Part shown: positions 16,175 through 26,066 of the stretch, one piece after another
Position numbering within the stretch: position 1 is the first letter of the stretch
Layout of the letters: the number at the start of each line of letters is the position of its first letter
NCBI GenBank assembly: GCA_016699735.1
Contig: CP065008.1
Span: 1,178,001 to 1,242,000, forward strand
DNA from: Alphaproteobacteria bacterium
Lineage (GTDB): Bacteria > Pseudomonadota > Alphaproteobacteria > Micavibrionales > Micavibrionaceae
DNA: 64,000 bases
Direction of reading: 5' to 3'
Made by a program: the position numbers and the translations under genes
The notes under the pieces: model-generated
The model's database searches: none
Seen by the model: only the letters and a program-made list of their open reading frames with translations
What the model was told of the DNA's origin: nothing

Positions 16175-17569
16175 ATGAAAGACAGAGATAAAATTTTTGC
16201 GCGGGCCGTGTTCCTGCTCACTTTGTGTTTAAGCGTTCCCGCACGGGCGGAAACCTTGCCCGAAGCTGTGCAGTCCGCGCTCGGCAGCCACCCGGCGCTC
16301 GAAGTCGCTTCCGCGCAATACGAAGTCGCGCAAAAAGACAAAGCGATGAAAGAGTCGGACTATTACCCGGAACTGTCCGTCTCCGCCACACTCGGGCGAG
16401 TCTATCAGGACAACGCCACTAGCCGGGGGTTAAGCGTTGATCGCGGCGCCGGATATTCGGGCTATGGAGAGGGAACGCTGGCTCTGCGCCAGAATCTCTT
16501 CGACGGGTTCGAAACCAAAAACCGCGTCGAGGCCGCGCAGGCCCGCATGGCCTCCTACGAAAGCAATATCGTCGATGTCCAGGAACGCCTCGTCTTCCGC
16601 GTGGCTTCGTCCTATCTGGATGTCATGCGCTCCCGCGAGGCGCTCGACCTCCTGAAGGAACAGCAGGCCAGTATGACGTCTTACCATGAGCGCATCGTCG
16701 CGATGGTCGAGGAAGGTCTGGCCGATGAAACGGAGAAACAGCAGGCCGAAGACGTGGTTATGGTCATGAAGGCGCTGGTCAATGATTATGAGGGGTCACT
16801 CCGCAAGGCGGAATCCGAGTTCGCCGAAGTCACGGGCCACGCCCCGGATGAAAGCCTCGTAAAACCCGTGTCCCTCTCCTCCGCCCTGCCGCAGGATATC
16901 GACGCTGCTTTAAGCGCGGCGCTGGAATCGCACCCCGCGATCAACTCCGCCCGTAAGGAATCCGATGCGGCCAAATTCGATGTCGAGGCCGAGCAGGCGG
17001 GGTATCTGCCCGATGTGATGGGGGAGATGTCCTACCTCAAGAGCGATAAAAGAGACCTGATCGGCGGCGAGGTCGAGGACGCCCGCGCCGTCGTCCGTAT
17101 GAACTGGAAGTTTGCAACCGGAGGGGAACAGAAATCCGCCATCGAGCGCAGCAAGGCGCAGCAGCGTGAGGCGCAGGCGAAAGTCGAGGAGTTGAAGCGC
17201 TCTCTGGAGCGCACCATCCGGCAATCCTACGCGGACTATTCCACCGTGAAACGCAAAAACGCTCTGGCAGCCGAGCGCGTCGATCTCAACGAAAACCTGC
17301 TGAAGAATTATAACCTCCAGTTCGAAAGCGCCCGCGTCAACCTTCTCCATCTCATGCGCGCCGAAAGCCAGCTCTATAAGGCGCGTCTCGACCGGGCCGA
17401 TTCCGGCTTCAATCTGATCGTCTCCGAATACGCGCTTCTCGCCAGTCTCGGCAGCCTGAAGAGCAATCTGCTGAGTGACGCGGTCTCCGCAAAACAGGAA
17501 CCACCCGCCGCGCCGGAAGTGCAGCCCGCATCGGGCGGTGAAGACCGAAACACGCAGGCCGCCCCATGA
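16175..17569 (+). CDS. TolC-family outer membrane channel of type I secretion
   Basis: Outer membrane efflux protein that forms the exit duct of a type I secretion system. The start is placed at ATG 16175 (464 residues), which gives a normal signal peptide (FLLTLCLSVPARA, cleavage after about residue 25); the longer frame from 16127 adds residues before the signal. Two repeated TolC halves are visible, each with long helices: AVQSALGSHPALEVASAQYEV in the first and ALSAALESHPAINSARKESD in the second, with the LRQNLFDGFETKN strand between. It heads a four-gene cluster with an ABC exporter, an HlyD-like adaptor and a cyclase. Confidence 0.93.
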   Translation: MKDRDKIFARAVFLLTLCLSVPARAETLPEAVQSALGSHPALEVASAQYEVAQKDKAMKESDYYPELSVSATLGRVYQDNATSRGLSVDRGAGYSGYGEGTLALRQNLFDGFETKNRVEAAQARMASYESNIVDVQERLVFRVASSYLDVMRSREALDLLKEQQASMTSYHERIVAMVEEGLADETEKQQAEDVVMVMKALVNDYEGSLRKAESEFAEVTGHAPDESLVKPVSLSSALPQDIDAALSAALESHPAINSARKESDAAKFDVEAEQAGYLPDVMGEMSYLKSDKRDLIGGEVEDARAVVRMNWKFATGGEQKSAIERSKAQQREAQAKVEELKRSLERTIRQSYADYSTVKRKNALAAERVDLNENLLKNYNLQFESARVNLLHLMRAESQLYKARLDRADSGFNLIVSEYALLASLGSLKSNLLSDAVSAKQEPPAAPEVQPASGGEDRNTQAAP

Positions 17570-17603
17570 GAGCGAAAAAATCACGGGAAAACGGCAGTGG
17601 ACG

Positions 17604-19820
17604 ATGAGCGAACGCACAAGAGCGCGGCCAAGGCCAAACCCGAATTCTGCCCCTGCAGGACAAAGCGGGACCGAGCCTCCGACCCCTGAAACCTCTGTCG
17701 ATCCGCTTCTGGAATGTCTGGTCTTCCTGACAAAATTTTTTGGGCGGGCAAAATCCGCCGAATCCATCCGCGCCATTTTGCCCGACGACGGGTCGGCTAT
17801 CGGCCCGAATCTGTTCTGCGAGGCAGCGGAAAAGCTGGGCCTGAACGCGAAAATCGCCCGCCGCGAAGCTTTGCGGCGTATTCCGGCGGCCATCCTGCCG
17901 TGCGTCGTCACCTTTCCTGACGGTTACGCGGTCGCCCTTACCGCCATGGACCAGAAGGAGGGCTGGGCCAAAATCTTCATCCCCGAAAGCGGATCGGTCA
18001 AGCAGGTGACCATCGAAAGCCTCGAAAAGGATTATTCGGGATATGTGATCCTCTGTCACCCCCGCGCCGAATTCCATGACGCCGCCCTGCGAACGGACGA
18101 TGATCCCTCCCGTCACTGGTTCTGGGGGCTGATCCGCGAGAACGCAAGCATTTACGGCATGGTCATTCTGGCCTCGGTCTTTATCAACATCTTCGCGCTC
18201 GCCAGCCCCATCGTGATGATGAACATTTACGACCGTGTTCTGCCGAATAACGCCATAGAAACCGGCTGGGCGCTCGGCATCGGGGCGCTGATCGTTTTCG
18301 GCTTTGATTTTATTTTCCGCACCGTGCGCGGTTACCTCATCGACTTCGCCGGACGCAGTATAGATATCCGCGCCGGACGCCGCATTTACGACCAGCTTCT
18401 GGATATCCGCCTCGCCGAGCGCCCGCCCTCCAGCGGCGCCTTCGCCAATATGCTGCGCGACTTCGATGCCGTGCGCGAATTCATCACCTCCGCCACCGTC
18501 ACCGCCTTTGTCGATCTGCCCTTTACGCTGATTTTCCTGCTGGCGATATATCAACTCGGCGGCGGTCTGGCCTTTGTCCTTGTCGGTGTGATGGTCGCGG
18601 TCGGGATCGCCGCGCTGCTCATCCAATCCCGCCTCAAGCACACGGTACGGCAGGCGGGCAAGGCCTCCGAAACCCGCCACGGCCTGCTCGTGGAAACAAT
18701 TCAGGGGCTGGAGACGATCAAGACCCTCGGCGCGGCCGGACGCTTCCGCGCCCGCTACGGCGAATACGCGGGCGAAAGCGCCGGAAAGTCTAAAGACTCC
18801 CGCTTCTGGTCATCCCTCGGCGTCAACATTGCCATGTTCGCACAACAGTCCTCAAGTATCATCGTCGTCCTCTTCGGGATGTATATGATACAGGCCGGAA
18901 CCCTGACCGTCGGCGCATTGATCGCCACCGTCATACTCGCGGGCCGCGCCATCGCCCCCATCGGCCAGCTCGCCAACCTCATGACCCGCTACCATCAGGC
19001 GGGCGGGGCGCTGAACACGCTCAACGGCATCATGAGTCGCCCCGTCGAACGCCCGCAAGGCCAGCAGTTCCTCCACCGTCCCGATCTGGAGGGAAAAATC
19101 GCCTTCGAGAAAGTCTCTTTCGCCTATCCCGGCGCCCCCGTCGCGGTCCTGAAAGATGTCTCCTTTGAAATCCGCCCCGGCGAGAAGGTCGGCATCATCG
19201 GCCGCATCGGTTCGGGAAAAAGCACGATCGCCCGTCTGATGATGAAACTTTACGAGCCGCCGCAGGGCACGATCATGCTCGACGGCACCGACATCCGCCA
19301 GATCGACCCGGCGGATTTACGCCGCGCCATGGCCTATATCGCGCAGGATGTGATCCTCTTCAACGGCACGGTGCGCGAAAACATCACCGCCGGAATGCCC
19401 TGGGCCGGGGAAGAGCAGGTTCTGGCGGTCTCAAAGGCGACGGGCGTGCATGATTTCGTCTCCGCCCATCCTCTGGGCTACGATGCCCCCGTCGGCGAGT
19501 TGGGTCAGTTTCTCTCCGGCGGTCAAAGACAGGCCATCGCTCTGGCCCGTTCCATGATCGGCAATCCGAATATTCTGGTCTGCGACGAACCCACCAACGC
19601 CATGGACACACAGGCGGAAAAAATCTTCTGCGATTATGTCCGCGAGAGCCTTCAGGGCCGCACATTTATCCTCATCACGCACAAACACTCCATGCTCACG
19701 CTCGTAGACCGCCTGATCCTGATGCATCAGGGAAAAGTCATCATGGACGGGCCACGCGATAAGGTCATCGCCGCCCTCCAGTCCGGGCAGGTCAAGGTCG
19801 GCACAGGGGGCAGCCCATGA
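17604..19820 (+). CDS. Type I secretion ABC transporter (LapB/PrtD-like)
   Basis: Inner membrane exporter that drives secretion of large unfolded substrates, typically RTX proteins or adhesins. Start ATG 17604 (738 residues); the frame is open upstream but only with low-complexity Arg/Pro sequence. Order: a degenerate C39-like domain without catalytic dyad (DPLLECLVFLTKFFG, about residues 30-150), six membrane helices, then the ATPase with Walker A GRIGSGKST (near residue 534), signature LSGGQRQA and Walker B ILVCDEPTNAMD. The LapB-like N-terminal domain binds substrate instead of cleaving it. It overlaps the next gene by ATGA. No RTX substrate is encoded in this window. Confidence 0.93.
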   Translation: MSERTRARPRPNPNSAPAGQSGTEPPTPETSVDPLLECLVFLTKFFGRAKSAESIRAILPDDGSAIGPNLFCEAAEKLGLNAKIARREALRRIPAAILPCVVTFPDGYAVALTAMDQKEGWAKIFIPESGSVKQVTIESLEKDYSGYVILCHPRAEFHDAALRTDDDPSRHWFWGLIRENASIYGMVILASVFINIFALASPIVMMNIYDRVLPNNAIETGWALGIGALIVFGFDFIFRTVRGYLIDFAGRSIDIRAGRRIYDQLLDIRLAERPPSSGAFANMLRDFDAVREFITSATVTAFVDLPFTLIFLLAIYQLGGGLAFVLVGVMVAVGIAALLIQSRLKHTVRQAGKASETRHGLLVETIQGLETIKTLGAAGRFRARYGEYAGESAGKSKDSRFWSSLGVNIAMFAQQSSSIIVVLFGMYMIQAGTLTVGALIATVILAGRAIAPIGQLANLMTRYHQAGGALNTLNGIMSRPVERPQGQQFLHRPDLEGKIAFEKVSFAYPGAPVAVLKDVSFEIRPGEKVGIIGRIGSGKSTIARLMMKLYEPPQGTIMLDGTDIRQIDPADLRRAMAYIAQDVILFNGTVRENITAGMPWAGEEQVLAVSKATGVHDFVSAHPLGYDAPVGELGQFLSGGQRQAIALARSMIGNPNILVCDEPTNAMDTQAEKIFCDYVRESLQGRTFILITHKHSMLTLVDRLILMHQGKVIMDGPRDKVIAALQSGQVKVGTGGSP

Positions 19821-21130
19821 CCGTGCGCGACACCGATTTTATGAACGAGTTGCAGGCCGCCATCCACGAAAAACCCTCAAGGCCTCTGGTCGTGTTGCTT
19901 TATTCTCTGGCGGCACTGGTCACGGTCCTTATTCTTTGGGCGGCGGTCACGAAAATCGAGGAACTGACCAAGGGGCAGGGGCAGGTCGTCCCCACGCAGG
20001 AGGTCCAGATCGTCCAAAGTCTTGAGGGCGGAATTTTACAGGAGCTTCTCGTCGCCGAGGGTGACCGCGTGAAAAAGGGGCAAATTCTTCTCCGCATCAG
20101 CGACGTGCAGTTTTCCTCCGAGGAGCGCGGGACGGAGGCCCGGTCCCTGGCTCTGCAGGGAAAGAAAACCCGCCTTCTCGCCGAATCCGGCGGCAAGGAA
20201 CTGGCCTTCCCTGCGGAGTTCATAAAAAAGGCGCCCAAGATCGCGGAGAATGAGAAAGCCCTCTATCTCTCTCGCCAGAAGGAACTCGCCACCTCCTTCT
20301 CCATCCTCGATGAACGCATCAACAAGGCGACCGCCGATCTTGAGGAGGTCAAGGCCGAGATCAGCCGTCTGTCCTCCAGCCGCGGCAGCCTCGGCAAGGA
20401 ACACGCCATCACGAAGGAAATGGTCTCCAAGAAGGCCGTGCCGAAAATCGAACTCATGCGGATTGAACGCGAACTCAACGACCTCAGCGGCCAGATCAAC
20501 GCCCGCACAAAGGAAAAGGAAGGTCTGGAAGCCGATCTGAGCGCCACGAAGAACGAAAAGCAGAGTCAGGTCGATAAATTCAAATCCGCCGCGCTGGAGG
20601 AACTCAACGAAGTCGAAACCCAGATTGCGGGGCTGGAGGAAAACCTCAAATCCATCGGCGACCGCGTGGATCGCGCTGAACTGCGCGCCCCCGTGGACGG
20701 TCTGGTCAACGCCATAAAGCTTAAGACCATCGGCGGCGTAGTCGAACCGGCCATGCGCTTGGTCGAGATTGTCCCCTTAGATGACGAACTCAAGATCATC
20801 GCGAACGTCAAACCCAGCGACGTCGCCTTCCTGCGCCGCGGCCAGCCCGTCCGGGTCAAGATCACCGCTTACGACTCCCAGATTTACGGCTCCCTCGATG
20901 GCGAACTCACGCGCGTCGCGGGCAACAACACCACGGACAAAGACGGGAACATTCTCTTCGAGATCGAAGTGAAAACGGTGCGGAATTACCTCGGCACCGC
21001 TGAAAACCCTCTGCCCATCACTCCCGGCATGGTCGCGGAGGTCAACGTGGTGACGGGCAGGCGTTCGATCATGTATTATCTGCTCAAGCCCCTGCGCCGG
21101 ACGATGGATCAGGCGTTCCGCGAGCGTTAG
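19817..21130 (+). CDS. HlyD-family periplasmic adaptor of type I secretion
   Basis: Membrane fusion protein that joins the ABC exporter to the TolC-like channel. It has a short cytoplasmic N-terminus and one membrane helix (about residues 27-46). A lipoyl/barrel-sandwich half (GQGQVVPTQEVQIVQSLEGG) is followed by a long helical hairpin (residues 90-270). The second lipoyl half (RAELRAPVDGLVNAIKLKTIGG) and a beta-barrel ending GMVAEVNVVTGRRS close it. Length 437 is typical. Its start overlaps the ABC gene stop by 4 bases, which means translational coupling, and the cyclase gene follows 12 bases after its stop. Confidence 0.94.
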   Translation: MTVRDTDFMNELQAAIHEKPSRPLVVLLYSLAALVTVLILWAAVTKIEELTKGQGQVVPTQEVQIVQSLEGGILQELLVAEGDRVKKGQILLRISDVQFSSEERGTEARSLALQGKKTRLLAESGGKELAFPAEFIKKAPKIAENEKALYLSRQKELATSFSILDERINKATADLEEVKAEISRLSSSRGSLGKEHAITKEMVSKKAVPKIELMRIERELNDLSGQINARTKEKEGLEADLSATKNEKQSQVDKFKSAALEELNEVETQIAGLEENLKSIGDRVDRAELRAPVDGLVNAIKLKTIGGVVEPAMRLVEIVPLDDELKIIANVKPSDVAFLRRGQPVRVKITAYDSQIYGSLDGELTRVAGNNTTDKDGNILFEIEVKTVRNYLGTAENPLPITPGMVAEVNVVTGRRSIMYYLLKPLRRTMDQAFRER

Positions 21131-21142
21131 AGGAAAAGGCTC

Positions 21143-23482
21143 ATGCAGATCAAGATCGGCCGCGACCGCTGGACCACCATCCACTATGCCTTCCTGATGG
21201 TGCTTCTGGCGTTTTTTACGCTTTTCAGCGGTTCCGAGCATCATATGCGCGTCCGCCTCCAGAACGACATCTTCGATTTCTTCAACCAGATATCGCCGCG
21301 TCCCGCCGCCGACTCCGTCCGCATCATTGACATCGACGAAGCCTCTCTGGACATTTACGGCCAGTGGCCCTGGCCCCGCAACATTCTGGCGGACATGGTC
21401 AACAACTTGACGATGCTGGGCGCGAAAGTGATTGTCTTCGACGGCGTGTTCCCCGAGCCCGACCGCACCTCGCCGAAATATTTTCTCGAACACCTGCCGC
21501 AGGACGACACCGCCCGCGATTTCTTCGATCAGGAGCTAAAGCGGGGCGAGGCGATCGAAGCGGACGATATGAACAATATGTTCGATCACGATGCCATCTT
21601 CGCCGCCGCGATCAAGGAATCCGAACGCTTCGTCTCCGGCTTTACCTACGGGCGGGAGGACCGCTCCGGCGGCAAGCCCGTGAACAAAAGACGCATCCAG
21701 TTCGCCAATAAGGATCTGGAGGCGCTCTTTATCAAGCACGCCGCGCCCTTCAAGGCCGCCGCCGACAACCTGCCCCTGATTTCCGAAAGCGCCGCAGATA
21801 ACGGCAGCTTCATGGCCGAGCCGGACAAGGACGGCATCCTCCGCCGTGTCGGGATCATTTTCTCCGACGGAACCGACATCTACCCCTCTCTAAGTCTTTC
21901 TTCCTTGCGTATTTCCACACTGGGCCGCAAGGGCATGGTGCGGATCGTGGAGGTGCCCCCGGAAAAACAGGCCGCCATCGACGCCGCCTACCGTGTCACG
22001 ATGGGCAACCTCGCCATCCCCGTCGACCGTGACGGGCGGATGCTGCTCTACGCCCGCCGCTTCTGCAATGAATACGAGGCCAAGAACCCCGGCTTCCCCT
22101 GCGAGCGGCAGGATTACATCTCCGCCCGCAAAATTCTTGACCCTGCCTTTCATGAAGAGGTCGAACCCTTGCTCAAGGACCGCATCATTCTGATCGGCAC
22201 CAGCGCGGAAGGCCTGAAAGACCTCCGCTCGACGGCAATCCAGCCCTTCCGCCCCGGCGTGGAAATCCACGCGAACATCATCGAGCAGGCGCAGCAGGGC
22301 AAATTCCTCCTCCGCCCCGAAATCACCAAGGCCGCCGAGGCCGTCTATATTCTCGTGGCCGGACTGTTCTTCATCCTCGTCGCCCCGTTCGTCGGCGTCA
22401 TGGTCTCAACCGCTCTTTGTATCACCCTGATCGCGCTGTCCTTCTTCGGCGCCTATATCCTTTATGTCGATTATGGCCTGTTGTTCGATCCCGTCTATCC
22501 GGGCCTGTCCGTCCTCACGATTTTCGTCGTCTCAATCATTTTCTCCTACGCCCGCGCCGAGGCGCTTCGAAGACAAATCCGGCAGGCCTTCGGAATGTAC
22601 GTAGCCGGAGACGTCCTGCGTGAACTCGAAAATGACCCCGCCAAACTCAAGCTCGGCGGGGAGACGCGAGAGCTGACTGTCATGTTCACCGATATTAGGA
22701 AATTCACGCGGATATCCGAGAGTCTGTCGCCCGAACAGCTCATCAACCTCATGAACGAATTCCTCACCGCCATGACGGATATCGTTTTGAACGAGCAGGG
22801 CACGGTGGACAAATATATCGGCGATGCGATGATGACCTTCTGGAACGCCCCGAAGGAAGTAAACCATCATGAGAAATTCGCCTGCACGGCGGCGCTGAAG
22901 ATGCAAAAGGCGCTCGAACCCGTGAACGCCAAAATCGCGGAGGAGGCGAAGGCGCAGGACCGAACGCCCGTCCTTTTGCAAGCCGGAATCGGCATCGCCT
23001 CCGGCCCCTGCGCGGTCGGCAACATGGGCTCGAAGCAGCGTTTTGCCTATTCCGCGCTCGGCGACGCCGTGAATTTGGCCTCAAGGCTGGAGGGGCTGAC
23101 GAAACTCTATGGCGTGTCCGTCATCATCGCGGAGGAGACAAGGCAAAGGGTGCCCGACTTCGCCGCGCTGGAACTCGACCTGATCCGAGTCGTCGGCAAG
23201 ACTCAGGCGGTGCGGATTTACGCGCTTCTCGGCGATGCGGATTTCGCAGGTCATACCGATTTCGGCAAATGGTCCATCGAACATGAAACCATGCGGGAAA
23301 AATATCGCGCGCGGGATTTTGATGCCGCGCTACAGGCGATTGAAATTTGCAAACCGCTCGGCGCGTCTCTCGGCGGCCACTTCGAGGAATATTATAAAAT
23401 GCTCGCCGCCCGCATTGCGGAACTGAAAAAACAAAAACTCCCCAAGGACTGGGACGCCGTCTTCGAGGCGAAGGAGAAGTAA
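21143..23482 (+). CDS. CHASE2-domain adenylate/guanylate cyclase
   Basis: 779-residue class III nucleotide cyclase. An N-terminal membrane helix precedes a periplasmic CHASE2 sensor domain (about residues 40-385, with VRIIDIDEASLDIYGQWPWPR). Three membrane helices follow (about 390-470), then the catalytic domain from about residue 510: VMFTDIRKFT carries the first metal-binding Asp, DKYIGDAMMTFWNAP the second, and YSALGDAVNLASRLEG the transition-state region, so it should be active. cAMP is more likely than cGMP by family statistics, but the substrate is not proven. It is the last gene of the type I secretion cluster, so secretion and cyclic nucleotide signalling may be linked. Confidence 0.93.
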   Translation: MQIKIGRDRWTTIHYAFLMVLLAFFTLFSGSEHHMRVRLQNDIFDFFNQISPRPAADSVRIIDIDEASLDIYGQWPWPRNILADMVNNLTMLGAKVIVFDGVFPEPDRTSPKYFLEHLPQDDTARDFFDQELKRGEAIEADDMNNMFDHDAIFAAAIKESERFVSGFTYGREDRSGGKPVNKRRIQFANKDLEALFIKHAAPFKAAADNLPLISESAADNGSFMAEPDKDGILRRVGIIFSDGTDIYPSLSLSSLRISTLGRKGMVRIVEVPPEKQAAIDAAYRVTMGNLAIPVDRDGRMLLYARRFCNEYEAKNPGFPCERQDYISARKILDPAFHEEVEPLLKDRIILIGTSAEGLKDLRSTAIQPFRPGVEIHANIIEQAQQGKFLLRPEITKAAEAVYILVAGLFFILVAPFVGVMVSTALCITLIALSFFGAYILYVDYGLLFDPVYPGLSVLTIFVVSIIFSYARAEALRRQIRQAFGMYVAGDVLRELENDPAKLKLGGETRELTVMFTDIRKFTRISESLSPEQLINLMNEFLTAMTDIVLNEQGTVDKYIGDAMMTFWNAPKEVNHHEKFACTAALKMQKALEPVNAKIAEEAKAQDRTPVLLQAGIGIASGPCAVGNMGSKQRFAYSALGDAVNLASRLEGLTKLYGVSVIIAEETRQRVPDFAALELDLIRVVGKTQAVRIYALLGDADFAGHTDFGKWSIEHETMREKYRARDFDAALQAIEICKPLGASLGGHFEEYYKMLAARIAELKKQKLPKDWDAVFEAKEK

Positions 23483-23487
23483 GTTGC

Positions 23488-23742
23488 TTAACTATTTTTG
23501 ATAGCTAAAGTCACCCTGACATTTGGGTACATTTTTTTAAAAATTCCAACATCACCGGATATTGTCAGTGCTGTGTTGAGGGCGCGGCTTAGGTCTAAGG
23601 CACAGGGATAGGCATCTTCAAGTGCGACGCCATACTCGGGGCAAAAAAAGTTTGCGTTGCCATTTTTGATTGAGGGCGGCGCAGTAACTAAGCCGCAAAC
23701 GCGACCATCCTTCACAGCTGTATAAACTTTTAGGTCTATCAT
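23488..23742 (-). CDS. Small hypothetical protein
   Basis: 84-residue protein convergent with the cyclase gene (5 bases between stops). It has a good GAGGTG ribosome binding site 6 bases before ATG 23742, which supports translation. It has beta-rich segments (DLKVYTAVKDGRVCGLVT) and three cysteines, and no membrane segment. I do not recognise it. Confidence 0.5.
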   Translation of the reverse strand: MIDLKVYTAVKDGRVCGLVTAPPSIKNGNANFFCPEYGVALEDAYPCALDLSRALNTALTISGDVGIFKKMYPNVRVTLAIKNS

Positions 23743-23764
23743 GTTATCACCTCAAGGGGTTCAA

Positions 23765-24658
23765 GGAGGTATTATAATACCGTGATAAAGAAGATAAATC
23801 AAAAAAAGTTTTCTGATGGTCGTGATCGTAGTTTTTTAAAGCTACTACGCGTCCTCTGCGCCTCTGCGGTTAAAAAGAATGGTTTCCCGCTTGCGCGGGA
23901 ATGCCATAATTGTTGCAAAAGCGCCTCGGCCAGCACAGCAAGCTTCGCGTCTTCGCGATTCAAATGAAGCTTTTGCGCCTGTGGCTTTGAATCGCAAAGC
24001 CGCAAAGCGCTCCGCGCAAACAGTCTCTATTTTTCACTGTCTGTCTCGGTAGTTATTTTATAAGGGGATTCCGGCCTCCGCCGGAATAACGGAAAACGCG
24101 CTGTGTTCGTTGTAATCGTTGTGTTTAAAAAACTCCGCGTCCTCTGCGCCTCTGCGGTTAAAAAGAATGGTTTCCCGCCTGCGCGGGAATGCCATAATTG
24201 TTGCAAAAGCGCCTCGGCCAGCACAGCAAGCTTCGCGTCTTCGCGATTCAAATGACCCCTTCGCGCCTGTGGCCTTGAATCGCAAAGCCGCAAAGCGTTC
24301 CGCGCAAACAGTCTCTGTTTTTCACTGTCTGTCTCGGTAGTTATTTTATAAGGGGTTTCCGGCCTCCGCCGGAATAACGGAAAACGCGCTGTGTTCGTTG
24401 TAATCGTTGTGTTTAAAAAACTCTGCGTCTTCTGCGCCTCTGCGGTTAATCAAACAGGTTCCTGCTTTCGCAGGAATGACATCGAGATTTATAATCATAG
24501 GCTCAGTAAGCTTCGCGTCTTCGCGATTCAAATGAAGCTTTTGCGCCTGTGGCTTTGAATCGCAAAGCCGCAAAGCGTTCCGCGCAAACGGTCTCTGTCT
24601 GTCTCTGTAGTTATTTTAAGTAGATTCCCGCTTTCGCCGGAAGGGCAGGAGGGGCACC
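23765..24658. repeat. Tandem 288-bp repeat array plus palindromes
   Basis: No gene. The motif GCGTCCTCTGCGCCTCTGCG recurs at 23849, 24137 and 24425 (last copy slightly changed), exactly 288 bases apart each time. Copies 1 and 2 are nearly identical over the whole unit; copy 3 lacks or diverges in its middle part. Each unit contains smaller palindromes (TTCGCGATTCAAATG with its partner TTGAATCGCAAAGCCGCAAAG, and an ATTCCGGCCTCCGCCGGAAT-type hairpin). Related pieces recur at 32.1-32.7 kb and 38.6 kb. Confidence 0.85.
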
Positions 24659-25876
24659 CTAAAACCTGAACGGCGTCCAGTGCGTCAGCAGCGCCACGAG
24701 ATCGCTCTCGCTCATCGGTTTGGCGAACAGATACCCCTGCGCCAGCTCGCAGCCCATCTCGCGCAGCTTATGCGCTTCCTCGCGCACCTCCACGCCTTCG
24801 GCAACCGTGGTCATGTGCATATTCTGGCCGAGCGTGACGATGGAATTGACCAGAGCAAGGCTGTGGTCGTTCTTGTGCATATCGCGCACGAACGTCTGGT
24901 CGATCTTGAGCGTGTCGATGGGGAAATAATGGAGATAGGAGAGCGAGGAATACCCCGTCCCGAAATCGTCGATCGCGATGCCCATGCCCGCCTTGCGGCA
25001 CATCCGCAGCGTATCCTTTGCCCGGTCGGGCTGCTGGATCAAAACGCGCTCGGTGATTTCAAGGTGGATTTGCTCCGGCGCTACGTCGCTCTCGCTGATC
25101 GTGTGATAGACGTTATTCACGAAATCATCGGACGAAAAATCCGCGCTGGAGAAATTCACGCTCATATAAAGCTTGTTTGCGGGGTTCACCGCCGCCTCGA
25201 TCCGCTTGAGCGCATGACACGCCTCGCGCAGCGCCCACTTGCTCGCCTCGATGATCAGGCCGCTTTCCTCCGCGACGGGAATGAAGATGGCGGGGGAGAT
25301 AAACCCTTTTTTAGGATGGTTCCAGCGCATCAGCGCCTCAAAGCCCTTAATCTCCCCGGTTTTCAGGCTGATAATCGGCTGATAGTAAAGCTGCACGAAC
25401 TTGGTCAGCAGCGCGTCTTTAAATTCATTGGCAATGGTGATGGTCTGAACGGCATCCGCCTTCTCGACATAACTCAACTCCACCATCTCGGCGGGCGGCC
25501 ATTGATAACGCTCACCCCAGATTTCGGCGCGGGTCAAAGTATCGCGGTAACGGGTCAGAATAACTTGGGTGGCCATTTTCAGAACAGAGTCGGCATTCTC
25601 CAGCCGCCGCGAAAAATCGTGTTGCGTGATTTCCAGCAGCTTGCAATCCTCCAGAGCGACGATGGTCGCCGTGCGCGGCGCCTTGTCGATAATCGCCATT
25701 TCCCCGATCATGGCGTTCGCCCCGCGGGTGCCCAGAACGCGTTCGCGCCCCTCGGCATCCTTGAACCTTATCTCGACTTTCCCTTCCTCGATGATATAGG
25801 CGGAGTCCCCCGCCTCACCCTGTCTCAGGATGGTCTCGCCGGCCTTGAAGACTTTACGCGAATCGGTCTTTTCCAT
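24659..25876 (-). CDS. Cyclic nucleotide-binding EAL phosphodiesterase
   Basis: Start placed at ATG 25876 (405 residues); an upstream in-frame start at 25966 adds a 30-residue segment with no family content. Residues 10-115 are a cNMP-binding (CAP-like) domain with a phosphate-binding cassette (GEMAIIDKAPRTATI, Arg68). Residues 160-400 are an EAL domain that hydrolyses cyclic-di-GMP. Catalytic residues look complete: EAL at 180-182, Asn in SVNFSS, Glu in HLEITER, DDFGTGYSSL at 303-312, Lys in TLKIDQTFVRD and Glu in AEGVEV. It would let cAMP or cGMP tune c-di-GMP, and a cyclase gene lies 1.2 kb away. Confidence 0.93.
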   Translation of the reverse strand: MEKTDSRKVFKAGETILRQGEAGDSAYIIEEGKVEIRFKDAEGRERVLGTRGANAMIGEMAIIDKAPRTATIVALEDCKLLEITQHDFSRRLENADSVLKMATQVILTRYRDTLTRAEIWGERYQWPPAEMVELSYVEKADAVQTITIANEFKDALLTKFVQLYYQPIISLKTGEIKGFEALMRWNHPKKGFISPAIFIPVAEESGLIIEASKWALREACHALKRIEAAVNPANKLYMSVNFSSADFSSDDFVNNVYHTISESDVAPEQIHLEITERVLIQQPDRAKDTLRMCRKAGMGIAIDDFGTGYSSLSYLHYFPIDTLKIDQTFVRDMHKNDHSLALVNSIVTLGQNMHMTTVAEGVEVREEAHKLREMGCELAQGYLFAKPMSESDLVALLTHWTPFRF

Positions 25877-25996
25877 GGGAAGGGTTCCACACACACACTT
25901 TTGTATACTATGCCCCCTGAACCTTAGAGTTTGGTTAATTCGACAGGTTTTTACCTGTTTTTTCATAACATTAGAGGGTTTTTTGCGAACGAAACC

Positions 25997-26026
25997 TTGA
26001 CAATCGGGGCGGTGGGCCGCTAATGT
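25997..26026 (+). promoter_or_regulatory. Predicted sigma70 promoter for rpmJ
   Basis: TTGACA at 25997-26002 and TAATGT at 26021-26026 with an 18-base spacer, about 40 bases before the rpmJ start. The -35 box is a consensus match and the -10 box matches 4 of 6. Confidence 0.5.
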
Positions 26027-26066
26027 CCGCCATCAAATTTGAATAGCTCCGAATGGAATTGGGACA

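Noticed and set aside
23849..24640. CRISPR array
   Set aside because: The repeat unit is 288 bp with nested palindromes and only about three copies; there are no short equal spacers and no cas genes.
24680..25927. 415-codon plus-strand frame across the EAL gene
   Set aside because: Antisense to a protein with complete cNMP-binding and EAL motifs.
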